From Caldilineaceae bacterium (GTDB lineage: Bacteria; Chloroflexota; Anaerolineae; Caldilineales; Caldilineaceae), in assembly GCA_022842065.1 (NCBI GenBank), contig JALHQH010000002.1:282199-346198 (forward strand): a stretch of DNA of 64,000 bases. The letters are read 5' to 3'. Under the pieces are notes generated by a model. It was not told the DNA's origin and ran no database searches. It saw nothing but the letters and a program-made list of their open reading frames with translations. Shown here one piece after another: positions 54,001 to 60,859 of the stretch (the stretch's first letter is position 1; every line of letters begins with the position of its first letter). Both the position numbers and the translations under genes were made by a program.

Positions 54001-54150
54001 ACCGATGACCTCAGCCGTCTGATAGCCTAACAAGTCCAGCCAATTCGGTGACGCATAGAGCACTGTCCAATCTAAGGCCAGGGCATAAGTAAAATCCTGG
54101 CTCTGTTCGACGATATGACGAAACAGTTCAGCTTGGTCAGGCAGCGTCAC
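51031..54150 (-). CDS. Unorthodox hybrid histidine kinase: 3 PAS - HisKA/HATPase - pseudo-REC - REC - HPt
   Basis: A 1039-residue soluble sensor kinase without membrane segments. Three PAS domains (about 5-120, 130-245, 260-375) lead to HisKA with His403 in MTHELRTPMN. HATPase follows with the N box near 520 and DSGIGIP and GGTGLGLAISK boxes. A first receiver (about 638-752) keeps the acidic pair and the Lys, but Asn688 (LIINSGL) replaces the phospho-Asp. A second receiver (about 778-895) is intact with Asp827 (LMDVNMPNMDG). A C-terminal HPt has His981 in TAHTFRSPAAQMGA. The start is a GTG at 54150 because AAGGAGA lies five bases upstream; an ATG at 54210 would add 20 Cys-rich residues. Output partner unknown. 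Confidence 0.92.
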   Translation of the reverse strand: MTLPDQAELFRHIVEQSQDFTYALALDWTVLYASPNWLDLLGYQTAEVIGQKLLMLLPPDEQSSVAMALAQLVASATPLYRYEQQLCHKDGTLRWFNLNCAPVKAAAGQICYLVGSAHDITHYKQLERELRESAEFFTSVINALPDPLLVKDENHRTIAVNEAHCRLVGLTAAQIVGVDSVDRTPPAELAVFHAHDDRVLASNGPVENESLLTDVDGICHFISSKKVAHRLPSGKRILVATLRDITERKQIEAQLQHERSLLRHLIDTIPDLIFYKDRTGAYLGCNRAFEALTGCKEAEMIGKTPQELFPNFAQTFVAQDCLVLEEQQTLHVEQLVTYPNQRQALLDTLLTPFYDPDGLLLGLLGISRDITARKAAEEELRKAKETAESANQTKSTFLSTMTHELRTPMNGVLGLTGLLLDTALNAEQLDLVNTIRASGDTLLTLINDILDFSKIEANKLELETTNFNLRLCIEETLDLVASQATAKGLNLAYLVDGAIPLQICQDSTRVRQILANLLSNAVKFTDLGEIVVNVSGTPQADGWLLHFQVQDSGIGIPADRLDRLFQSFSQLDVSTTRRFGGTGLGLAISKRLAELMGGTMWVESVMGQGSTFHFTLQARPSTEQQDNFDVDLLNLRGRRVLIVEESAALRALLLQQLTAWAVTARVVERFNERQLVLIAEHYDALIINSGLTMLASTNLLSALQHRHPTLPIVLLTQLGERLADSVKRSTLATVSKPIHSSQLHDALVTVISGKAATARPWARRTAGDPHMAQRHPLRILLAEDNMINQKVALGILAKYGYRVDVAADGIEVLDALSRQAYDLILMDVNMPNMDGLTATRTIRSSLPQAEQPQIIALTANAMREDHARCLQAGMNGYISKPIQVEDLVDALEQTRPYTRPAGPTTAVTQPSTDPVLVPGPGANHAVDPAALSEVLELMGDEGAAMVRDLIKLFLDNSPLLLDQLRTALTAGDAESVRRTAHTFRSPAAQMGALSLATLCQQLEVNSEQGDLTNGPTLVEAISGEYTRVRAHFLAGAAES

Positions 54151-54155
54151 GACGG

Positions 54156-54162
54156 TCTCCTT
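54156..54162 (-). promoter_or_regulatory. Ribosome-binding site that decides the kinase's GTG start
   Basis: Read on the minus strand this is AAGGAGA, five bases before the GTG at 54150. The upstream ATG at 54210 has no comparable site and would start an unlikely Cys-rich leader. Confidence 0.7.
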
Positions 54163-54331
54163 GGCATAGCAGTAGCAGAATAATGGGCAGGTGGCTGTGC
54201 ACAACAGCACACCATACTCGTCATTCTACGCTAGATAAACCCTATTTGGTATCGTGTTTTTGGAGTATCTATCTCAGGCATTCGACGGATGTTAGCTGTC
54301 GTGGCGTAGGGTGACGCGGTGACGCGGAAAT
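54163..54331. other. Spacer between kinase start and glycosyltransferase remnant
   Basis: Part of a 659-bp gap (54151-54809). Apart from a likely kinase promoter, I see no gene or strong repeat here. Confidence 0.35.
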
Positions 54332-54500
54332 TCAGGCAACGAGGAGGGCTTGATAAATCGCGATCAATTCATGGGTGAGATCGTCTCTGCAGGGCATAGA
54401 TATGGACTTCATGATTTTGGGCAAGCAGGCCCGTGATTTGGTTTAGGATAAATGTTTGCGAAACCGTCGGGAATTCACCCAGGACGAAGGCAATACGCAT
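54332..54500 (-). pseudogene. Truncated, frameshifted N-terminus of a WcaL-like GT4 glycosyltransferase
   Basis: On the minus strand an ATG at 54500 opens a 43-codon frame (stop at 54369) beginning MRIAFVLGEFPTVSQTFIL and continuing NQITGLLAQNHEVHIYALQ. This is the highly characteristic N-terminus of WcaL/colanic-acid-type GT4 transferases, which are normally about 400 residues. Just after HIYALQ, reading shifts by one base into DDLTHELIAIYQALLVA before a stop at 54332. That fits the continuation of such proteins, so a frameshift is likely. Nothing of the C-terminal domain remains. It is a decayed gene or a deletion scar, not a working enzyme. Confidence 0.72.
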
Positions 54501-54809
54501 ATCGATCTAACCTTATGTTGGCTAACGTGATTGATAGGGGCTGACGGTGGCGTCGTGCGCGGTGGATGGCGAAGCTTGTTCCCAAACGCGAGTTTGCAGT
54601 CTACGCAGTATAGGCGGCAAGACGATTTTTAACAAGCAACGACATTGTCGCCGACCTTGTTTGGGTGGACTGCGTGGGCAGTGGGACAGTGGACAGGGGT
54701 TTCAGACCGCTGTTGCCGCGCGTTGCAGCCACTAGGCCCAACCCCACTTCCATAGTACAATAGCTCCAACCACCCAATCACGAAGCCCATGCAGCGAAAG
54801 GACATCATC
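54501..54809. other. Spacer between glycosyltransferase remnant and LLM oxidoreductase
   Basis: 309 bp with no protein-like frame on either strand that I can support. It probably holds the old promoter of the glycosyltransferase remnant and the promoter of the LLM gene, but I see no clear boxes. Confidence 0.35.
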
Positions 54810-55748
54810 ATGACCACGGCCCTACAATTTGGCTGGCATCTGCCCTCGTTCCCAGTTGACGGCAGCACGCCCAGCGCCTTTCTTGATCAGTTCACGACTA
54901 CGCTTGACTATGCGCAAAATCACTTTGCCTCGGTCTGGGTCGATGACCATTTCTGGCCCTGGGCAACGTTCCAGGCCGATGATACCCCCTATGTCGAGTG
55001 TCTGACGACGATTGCCTATCTGGCGGCGCGCTATCCCAAACTTCACTTTGGCAGCAGTGTGCTCTGCCAGAGTTATCGCAATCCTGGGTTGCTGGCCAAG
55101 ATGGTGGCCAATCTGCAATGGCTCACCGGTGGGCGTTTTATTTTTGGCATTGGGGCGGGCTGGATGGTCGAGGAGTATGCGGCCTTTGACATTGACTTTC
55201 CTAAGCCGAGCGTACGCATCGCGCAAATGGAAGAGGTGATCCAAATCTGCCAAAAACTGTGGACCGAAAGTCCGGCCAGCTTTGAGGGCAAATATTACCG
55301 GATTAAGGATGCCTATTGCAGCCCGCAGCCCAACCCCCTGCCCCCGTTGCTGATCGGCGGCGGCGGTGAACAGTTGACGCTGCGTGTGGTGGCCAAATAT
55401 GCCGATCTGTGGAATATCCCCGGCGGCAGTTTGGAAAATTATGCCCACAAATTAGGGATTCTGCGCGAACATTGCACGGCCATCGGGCGTGATTACGATT
55501 CGATTGTCAAGACCTGGTCCGCCGAGTCGATTGCGCTAGGTGAAACCGAAGCAGAGGCCCAACGCATTCTGGCCGCCAGCCCCTACCACAACCACCCGAT
55601 TGTTGGCGATCCAGCCCAGGTCGCCGCCCAACTCCAGCGTTTTATCGATCTGGGCGTCACCTACCTGATCGTGCGGCTGATTGACTTCCCCAACCCAGCG
55701 GGGATGGAACTCTTTGTCAACGAGGTGATGGGACGGTTGCGGGTGTAG
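54810..55748 (+). CDS. LLM-class flavin-dependent oxidoreductase (F420-type)
   Basis: A 312-residue luciferase-like TIM-barrel enzyme, in the group that often uses F420 or FMN for oxidation or reduction of small molecules. Typical segments are FASVWVDDHFWPW near 36-48, HFGSSVLCQSYRNPGLLAKM near 79-98 and RFIFGIGAGWMVEEY near 107-121. RLIDFPNPAGMELFVNEVM lies near the C-terminus. AAAGGA seven bases before the ATG at 54810 supports that start; an ATG at 54789 would add seven residues. It stands alone, followed by a large hairpin. Substrate unknown. Confidence 0.88.
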   Translation: MTTALQFGWHLPSFPVDGSTPSAFLDQFTTTLDYAQNHFASVWVDDHFWPWATFQADDTPYVECLTTIAYLAARYPKLHFGSSVLCQSYRNPGLLAKMVANLQWLTGGRFIFGIGAGWMVEEYAAFDIDFPKPSVRIAQMEEVIQICQKLWTESPASFEGKYYRIKDAYCSPQPNPLPPLLIGGGGEQLTLRVVAKYADLWNIPGGSLENYAHKLGILREHCTAIGRDYDSIVKTWSAESIALGETEAEAQRILAASPYHNHPIVGDPAQVAAQLQRFIDLGVTYLIVRLIDFPNPAGMELFVNEVMGRLRV

Positions 55749-55808
55749 GAGATGATTGACGATCAGGCAACATGACTCGGCGGCACTAATAACGATGACA
55801 ATTTTTCT

Positions 55809-55872
55809 ACCGCGAAGGTCGCAAAGAGCGCGAAGAAAAGCATATCTTCGCGCTCTGTGCGACCTTCGCGGT
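55809..55872. repeat. 28-bp stem hairpin
   Basis: Arms 55809-55836 and 55845-55872 pair at 27 of 28 positions across an eight-base loop, from ACCGCGAAGG to CCTTCGCGGT. It lies 60 bp after the LLM gene and 34 bp before the ABC ATPase, so it could end one transcript or affect the next. It has the GCAAAGAGCGCGAAG composition of the 7319-7400 repeat. Confidence 0.8.
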
Positions 55873-55905
55873 GGGTTTATTTTCAGAACATCAGAAGGAA
55901 ACGGG

Positions 55906-56886
55906 ATGAGCGATTCGCCGACGATTCAGATTGACGGGTTACAAAAATTCTATGTGGTGCCCATCCGCGAAGGGGGCATCGGGGCGGCGCTGCGTAGCCT
56001 GGTTGATCGGCGGACGCGCGAAGTACGTGCGGTCGATACGATTAGCTTTACGATCAAGCCAGGCGAGGTAGTTGGCTTCCTGGGGCCGAATGGCGCGGGC
56101 AAGACGACGACGCTCAAAATGTTGGCCGGCTTGCTCCATCCCACGGCAGGGCAGGTCAATGTATTGGGCTATCAACCAGCCGACCGGGCTCGCGACTTTC
56201 TACGCCAGATCACGCTGGTGATGGGCAACCGCAATCAGCTGCAGTGGGATATTCCCGCCATCGATTCGTTTGAACTCAACCGTGCGGTCTACCGCATCGA
56301 CCGCCAGCGCTTTAAGCAATCCCTGGACGAACTGGTCGATCTGCTTGATCTGAGCACGTTGCTGCAAAAGCCGGTGCGCAACCTGTCACTGGGCGAGCGC
56401 ATGAAGTGTGAGATTGCCGGGGCGCTGCTGCATCGGCCCCGCGTGCTCTTTCTCGATGAGCCAACGCTGGGGCTGGATGTGACCATGCAGCGGCGCATCC
56501 GCGATTTTGTGCGCGAGTACAATCGACGCAATGAGGCGACCGTGCTGCTAACCAGCCACTATATGGCCGATGTTGAAGCGCTCTGCGAACGAGTGATCGT
56601 GATCCACCACGGCAAGTTGCTCTTTGACGGTAAACTGGCCGGGTTGGTCGAACGCTTTTCGCCCCACAAGACGATCAGCGTCCAACTGCTCAACGGCGCC
56701 ACCGACCTGACCCAATATGGTCATATCGTGGCACAGGAAGGGGCCATGGTCAAGCTGCGGGTGCCGAAAAGTGAAACCGCCGCCGTCACCGGTCGTCTGC
56801 TGGCCGACCTGCCCATCGCCGACCTCACCGTCGAAGATCCACCGATTGATGAGGTGATTGAACAAGTCTTTGCGCAGGGGAGTTAA
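55906..56886 (+). CDS. ABC transporter ATPase (ABC-2 type exporter)
   Basis: A 326-residue ATP-binding subunit. Walker A is GPNGAGKTT near 63-71. The signature is LSLGERMKCEIAGALL near 160-175, Walker B FLDEPTLGLD near 182-191, and the switch His is in TSHY. A C-terminal extension of about 80 residues is common in NatA/DrrA-like exporters. AAGGA upstream selects the ATG at 55906; the open frame upstream crosses the hairpin and is not credible. The first permease gene starts three bases after its stop, and a second permease follows, so this is the motor for both. Cargo unknown; drug, lipid or glycan export are possible. Confidence 0.93.
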   Translation: MSDSPTIQIDGLQKFYVVPIREGGIGAALRSLVDRRTREVRAVDTISFTIKPGEVVGFLGPNGAGKTTTLKMLAGLLHPTAGQVNVLGYQPADRARDFLRQITLVMGNRNQLQWDIPAIDSFELNRAVYRIDRQRFKQSLDELVDLLDLSTLLQKPVRNLSLGERMKCEIAGALLHRPRVLFLDEPTLGLDVTMQRRIRDFVREYNRRNEATVLLTSHYMADVEALCERVIVIHHGKLLFDGKLAGLVERFSPHKTISVQLLNGATDLTQYGHIVAQEGAMVKLRVPKSETAAVTGRLLADLPIADLTVEDPPIDEVIEQVFAQGS

Positions 56887-56889
56887 GTC

Positions 56890-57693
56890 ATGGCCATGCT
56901 TGCCGAATTTTATGCCATCCAACTAAAGACCAGCTTGATCGTCCAGTTTCAATACCGGGCGTCCATGTTGATCTGGCTGATTGGCCGCGTGATCGAGCCG
57001 GTGATGTATCTGGTCGTCTGGACAACGGTGGCGAACGCGCAGGGCGGCAGCGTCGGCACCATGTCCACCGGCGATCTGGCGGCCTATTATATTGTCTACA
57101 TGGTGGTGAACCAGATCACCTTCACCTGGATCATGTGGGAGTACGAGCATCTGATCAAGAGTGGCACCTTGGCCGGGCTGCTCTTGCGCCCCATCCATCC
57201 GATCCACCGTGACCTGGCCGACAATCTGGCCTACAAGGTGTTGACCACCGGCGCGCTTTTGCCGGTGGCGTTGCTGCTCGGGTTTGCCTTTCACCCCACC
57301 TTTGCCACGACCTGGTGGATGGTGCTGGCCTTTATGCCGGCGCTGATCCTGGCCTATCTGCTCCGCTTTTTGCTGGAGTGGACGCTGGCCATGGTCGCCT
57401 TTTGGACCACACGGGTAAGTGCGCTTAACCAGTTCTACTATACACTCATGTTCTTTCTGGCCGGGCGCCTGGCCCCGCTGGAGCTGTTCCCCGATTTTGT
57501 GCAGACCATTGCCACCGTTTCCCCGTTTCGGTGGATGGTCTATTTTCCCGTGGAATTGCTCACCGGCCGGCTGACGCCCCAGGCGACTCTCTTTGGGCTG
57601 GGGATGCAAGTGCTCTGGCTGGGGATCACACTGGGGATCTTGCGCGTGGTCTGGCGCGCCGGGGTGCGTCAATTTTCTGCCGTGGGATCATAA
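56890..57693 (+). CDS. ABC-2 family permease (DUF990-like), first subunit
   Basis: A 267-residue membrane protein with six hydrophobic segments, one half of the exporter channel. The N-terminus IQLKTSLIVQFQYRASMLIW and the later MFFLAGRLAPLELFPDF (about 192-208) match ABC2_membrane_6/DUF990 permeases, which usually come as two different genes with one ATPase, as here. The gap to the ATPase gene is three bases. ATGs at 56890 and 56896 are both possible starts. The antisense open frame across this gene is a shadow. Confidence 0.88.
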   Translation: MAMLAEFYAIQLKTSLIVQFQYRASMLIWLIGRVIEPVMYLVVWTTVANAQGGSVGTMSTGDLAAYYIVYMVVNQITFTWIMWEYEHLIKSGTLAGLLLRPIHPIHRDLADNLAYKVLTTGALLPVALLLGFAFHPTFATTWWMVLAFMPALILAYLLRFLLEWTLAMVAFWTTRVSALNQFYYTLMFFLAGRLAPLELFPDFVQTIATVSPFRWMVYFPVELLTGRLTPQATLFGLGMQVLWLGITLGILRVVWRAGVRQFSAVGS

Positions 57694-57820
57694 CGCGGAC
57701 AAGCCAGAGCCAAAAACTTTACGACCGCAAAGCGCACAAAGGGCCGCGCAGAAACCGGTTAGGCACTAAGGGCGTTCGTATCGACAAAAAATTGTCGATG
57801 TTCTGTGTCGCAGACGCTTC

Positions 57821-57869
57821 AATAATTAATGGAAAACAATTAATAATTAATTGTTTTCCATTAATTATT
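57821..57869. repeat. 23-bp AT-rich perfect inverted repeat between permease genes
   Basis: Arms 57821-57843 and 57847-57869 are exact complements with a TAA loop, made of AATTAAT units around GGAAAAC. A smaller stem (CGACAA/TTGTCG, 57782-57797) precedes it. It splits the two permease genes of one exporter, which suggests differential expression or an inserted element. Confidence 0.75.
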
Positions 57870-57908
57870 AATTAGATACTAACGCGTGACAGCAGGAGAA
57901 AATCATTA

Positions 57909-58694
57909 ATGGCCTATCTTCACCTGATTGGGACTTATCTACGCCTGGGTGTGCTGAATGAATTTCAATATCGCAGCAATTTCTGGGTCAACCTTTTTCA
58001 GTCGCTGCTCACAATTGGGATGTCATTGGGCGGCTTGGCGGTGATTTTTCAGCATACCGACACAGTTGGCGGCTGGCAACCCCACGAGTTAGTCGGCCTG
58101 GTGGGGGTCTACTACATCATGGCCGGGCTAATCGCCGCCATCATCCAGCCCAGCATGGAGACCTTTCTGCAGGATGTGCGTGAGGGCACGCTCGACTTTG
58201 TCCTCACCAAGCCAGAGGATGCGCAACTGCTGGTCAGCATTCGCCGCGTCTCGATTTGGGGAGTGCTGACCATCCTCCTGGGTTTCATTGTGTTGGCCCT
58301 CGCCCTCGCCCAACAGCCCACCACATTGACAGTGGGGCAGGTCGTGATCTTTGGGCTGACGCTGCTGCTAGCCGGCGTGATCGTCTATAGCTTCTATCTA
58401 ATTCTGGCAACCTTTGCCTTCTGGTTTATCAAAGTGGACAACATTCTGGTCATCTTTGATAGCATGTACCAGGCGGCGCGCTGGCCGGTGGGGATCTATC
58501 CACCGCTGCTACGCCTGATCCTCACCTTTCTGGTGCCGATTACCTTTGCGGTAACCGTGCCGGCCGAGGCGGCCTTGGGGCGTATCACCAGCAATTCGTT
58601 GGTGGGCGCCTTGGTGCTGGCCATTACCATTTTCACCGTCGCCCGCCTCTTCTGGCGCTATGGCATCCGCAACTATGCCGGCGCTTCGGCCTAG
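57909..58694 (+). CDS. ABC-2 family permease (DUF990-like), second subunit
   Basis: A 261-residue membrane protein with six hydrophobic segments. The N-terminus YLRLGVLNEFQYRSNFWVN parallels that of the first permease, and YPPLLRLILTFLVPITFAVTVPAEA near 198-222 is the conserved C-terminal part. It should form a heterodimeric channel with the 56890 product, powered by the 55906 ATPase. A 215-bp repeat-bearing gap separates it from its partner, unusual for such operons. An AGGAGAAAA site lies upstream of the ATG. Confidence 0.88.
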   Translation: MAYLHLIGTYLRLGVLNEFQYRSNFWVNLFQSLLTIGMSLGGLAVIFQHTDTVGGWQPHELVGLVGVYYIMAGLIAAIIQPSMETFLQDVREGTLDFVLTKPEDAQLLVSIRRVSIWGVLTILLGFIVLALALAQQPTTLTVGQVVIFGLTLLLAGVIVYSFYLILATFAFWFIKVDNILVIFDSMYQAARWPVGIYPPLLRLILTFLVPITFAVTVPAEAALGRITSNSLVGALVLAITIFTVARLFWRYGIRNYAGASA

Positions 58695-59003
58695 CCACGG
58701 GCAAACCATTCGCCCCAACGTGAGATATACCCGCTTTCCTCCAACAATTAGTTTTTCCAACCTTTTCGTGGTATTGTAAAGAGGCAATAGTTGCTCCGTC
58801 AGGAGCCGTGCGGATTAACAGCGCGCCCACAATGGTTGAGCGCGCCATGACTAATCAGGGATCAGAATTTTAGTTGGTTGGTTTGTTGGTGACAAGTTAA
58901 CCTGCAACTAACAAACTACCCAACCAACCAACTAACTGTCCAACCACCATTAATGACGAATCACGCGTGATGCGAAACGTGTTGTGAAATAGGCTAGGAT
59001 CGT
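58695..59003. other. 309-bp gap with GGTTGG-type inverted repeat
   Basis: The arms TTAGTTGGTTGG (58870-58881) and CCAACCAACTAA (58924-58935) are exact complements. The rest of the gap has no protein-like frame. A promoter for the CBM9-like gene is expected but not identifiable. Confidence 0.45.
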
Positions 59004-60707
59004 ATGAATTCAAATGATTTTAATATTTTGCCGGATGAACCCAATCGCGAACCAGGTCGTAAACGGCTGGTTTGGTTGGTCGTTGTCGCCGCTGCGGTTT
59101 TTCTCTTTGCCGTCGGGATGGCTGTTGCCACCTTTACCAATCGCATGGGTGGGACACCAGAAACGGACGAAGACAAGGCCAGTGCCCTCCTCCCCACGTT
59201 GACGCCAACCTCAGTCGCGGGCGCCAATGCGACGGTTACCCCAGACGGGACACCCCCCACGAACGCGACCACCGTGGCGACCACAGCGCCAGGGGTGACC
59301 GTGCCGGCCCCCGCCCTCAATGTGACCCCGGCCACTGCGGTCCCGGCCACGAACACGCCAATCACGGCCCCCACCAATACACCGGGCTGTACGCGTGGCA
59401 CACTGGTAGAATTTGCCCCGGTTTACACATCGGCGCTGGGCTGTGCCACCAACGATGCCACCTTGGCGTGGTCCGCCTGGGAGCGTTTTGAACGGGGAGC
59501 GATGTTCTGGCGCAGCGACAACGATCGCGCCTATGCCTTTTTTAACGACGGTGGCTGGTCGCCGATCGATGAAAAATGGGAAGGCCAGGAGATCCCCAAC
59601 CGCGGTGAGCCGCCCCCAGGGCTACGCGCGCCAGAGCGCGGTTTTGGGTATGCCTGGAGCCGGCGCGATGATCTCTTTCAACGGCTGGGGTGGGCCAATG
59701 ACCAGGAACGCGGCTTCTGTGCCGTCATTCAATCCTTTGAGCGTGGCTTTATTTTACAGAGCAGTACGGTCGAATTCTGTCAGGATCAGCTCTACAATCA
59801 TGCCCGTTCACCCGAATGGCAGCCGCTGTTGATCGTGGCCGTGGAAAATGTCGGCTGGCGCAACTTTGCCGGTGGGGCAGGGATCACACCGTTCCCCACA
59901 CCCACCACGGCCGGCGGGTCGGCCGCGGTTACCCCCGCCGTGACGCCCGGTGTGACACCCGGTATGACCCCGGTCGCAACCATAGAGGCAACGGCCACCA
60001 CGGGCGCATCTGCCACGGAAACCCCTGTCCCCACGGCCACACCGGACACTAGTGTGCAACAGGATCGCCCCGAAGGCAATGGCCGCTTCCGCGCCCCCAG
60101 CAGTAACCACACCCTTGACGGCGATTTTAGCGATTGGAGTGGCAACTGGCAGCCCATTGGTGCCATGGTCCAGGGCGCAGAAAATTACAGTGGTCCCGAC
60201 GACCTGCGTGGTGAGTTCCAGGTCAGTTGGTCACTGGAAGGGCTTTACCTGGCCGTGCGCGTGAGCGATGATCGCTATCGCGCCGGGCCGAATGGCACCG
60301 ACATGTGGCAAGGTGATAGCCTGGAGATCCATTTGGACCGTGCGCTCACGGCTGACTACAGCAATGCCGTCGCCGATAGCGATGATTACCAGTTAGGGGT
60401 TAGCTTTGGTGACGAGCGCAGCGAGATCCGGCTCTACCGTTGGCTGCCATTAGCCCAAGAAGGGGCCTTCCCCATCTCTGGGGCGGTCCGCGCCGAGGGC
60501 GAAGGCTATGGCGTAGAAGTGCTCATTCCGTGGACGCTCTTTGATGTCACCAGCGCTGATCTGGGGGCAGACAAGCGCTTTGGTTTCAACCTGAGCATTA
60601 GCGACAACGATGGCGACAGCCCGGCACAGGAGAGTCTCCTTTCCACATCGCCCGCGCGCACCACCTATAACAACCCCACCGAATGGGGAACCCTGATTTT
60701 GGAATAA
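59004..60707 (+). CDS. Membrane-anchored surface protein with 'FERG' domain and CBM9-like C-terminal module
   Basis: A 567-residue protein. A 20-residue cytoplasmic start leads to one membrane helix (about 21-44) and a Thr/Pro/Ala-rich stalk (about 55-128). A Cys-bearing domain (about 129-285) follows, with WERFERGAMFWR and FERGFILQSS repeats that I associate with Chloroflexota exported proteins. A second Thr/Pro linker (about 290-350) ends in a beta-sandwich (about 365-567; LDGDFSDWSGNWQPIG, DSLEIHLD) resembling family 9 carbohydrate-binding modules. It should bind sugars on the cell surface. No catalytic residues are evident. A large inverted repeat follows its stop. Confidence 0.75.
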   Translation: MNSNDFNILPDEPNREPGRKRLVWLVVVAAAVFLFAVGMAVATFTNRMGGTPETDEDKASALLPTLTPTSVAGANATVTPDGTPPTNATTVATTAPGVTVPAPALNVTPATAVPATNTPITAPTNTPGCTRGTLVEFAPVYTSALGCATNDATLAWSAWERFERGAMFWRSDNDRAYAFFNDGGWSPIDEKWEGQEIPNRGEPPPGLRAPERGFGYAWSRRDDLFQRLGWANDQERGFCAVIQSFERGFILQSSTVEFCQDQLYNHARSPEWQPLLIVAVENVGWRNFAGGAGITPFPTPTTAGGSAAVTPAVTPGVTPGMTPVATIEATATTGASATETPVPTATPDTSVQQDRPEGNGRFRAPSSNHTLDGDFSDWSGNWQPIGAMVQGAENYSGPDDLRGEFQVSWSLEGLYLAVRVSDDRYRAGPNGTDMWQGDSLEIHLDRALTADYSNAVADSDDYQLGVSFGDERSEIRLYRWLPLAQEGAFPISGAVRAEGEGYGVEVLIPWTLFDVTSADLGADKRFGFNLSISDNDGDSPAQESLLSTSPARTTYNNPTEWGTLILE

Positions 60708-60713
60708 TTAATT

Positions 60714-60829
60714 GTCGATTGGTCGCGTGGTCGAGTAGTCGTTGCGATTGGTTCCCTTGTGCGTTAACCAATCTCAACGACAATCTGACTACGCGACGAC
60801 ATGACAACACGACCACGCGACCAATCGAC
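60714..60829. repeat. 116-bp nested inverted repeat before maeB
   Basis: Outer arms (60714-60733 and 60810-60829) are 20-base perfect complements, GTCGATTGGTCGCGTGG paired with CCACGCGACCAATCGAC. Inner segments GTCGTTGCGATTGGTT and AACCAATCTCAACGAC also pair with one mismatch. It fills the gap between the CBM9-like gene and maeB and ends 16 bases before the maeB ribosome site. Confidence 0.75.
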
Positions 60830-60844
60830 CACCCAACCCACGAC

Positions 60845-60852
60845 AGAGGAGG
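60845..60852 (+). promoter_or_regulatory. Ribosome-binding site fixing the GTG start of maeB
   Basis: AGAGGAGG ends seven bases before the GTG at 60860. An ATG at 60683 in the same frame lies inside the previous gene and would force translation across the 116-bp repeat. Confidence 0.75.
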
Positions 60853-60859
60853 TTTGACT

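Noticed and set aside
56923..57672. 249-codon antisense open frame over the first ABC permease
   Set aside because: Composition (Gln/His/Gly-rich) is typical of the reverse complement of a membrane protein.
60683..60859. An in-frame ATG 177 bases upstream of the maeB GTG start
   Set aside because: It lies inside the preceding gene, crosses a 116-bp inverted repeat, and lacks a ribosome site; the extra 59 residues look unlike protein.
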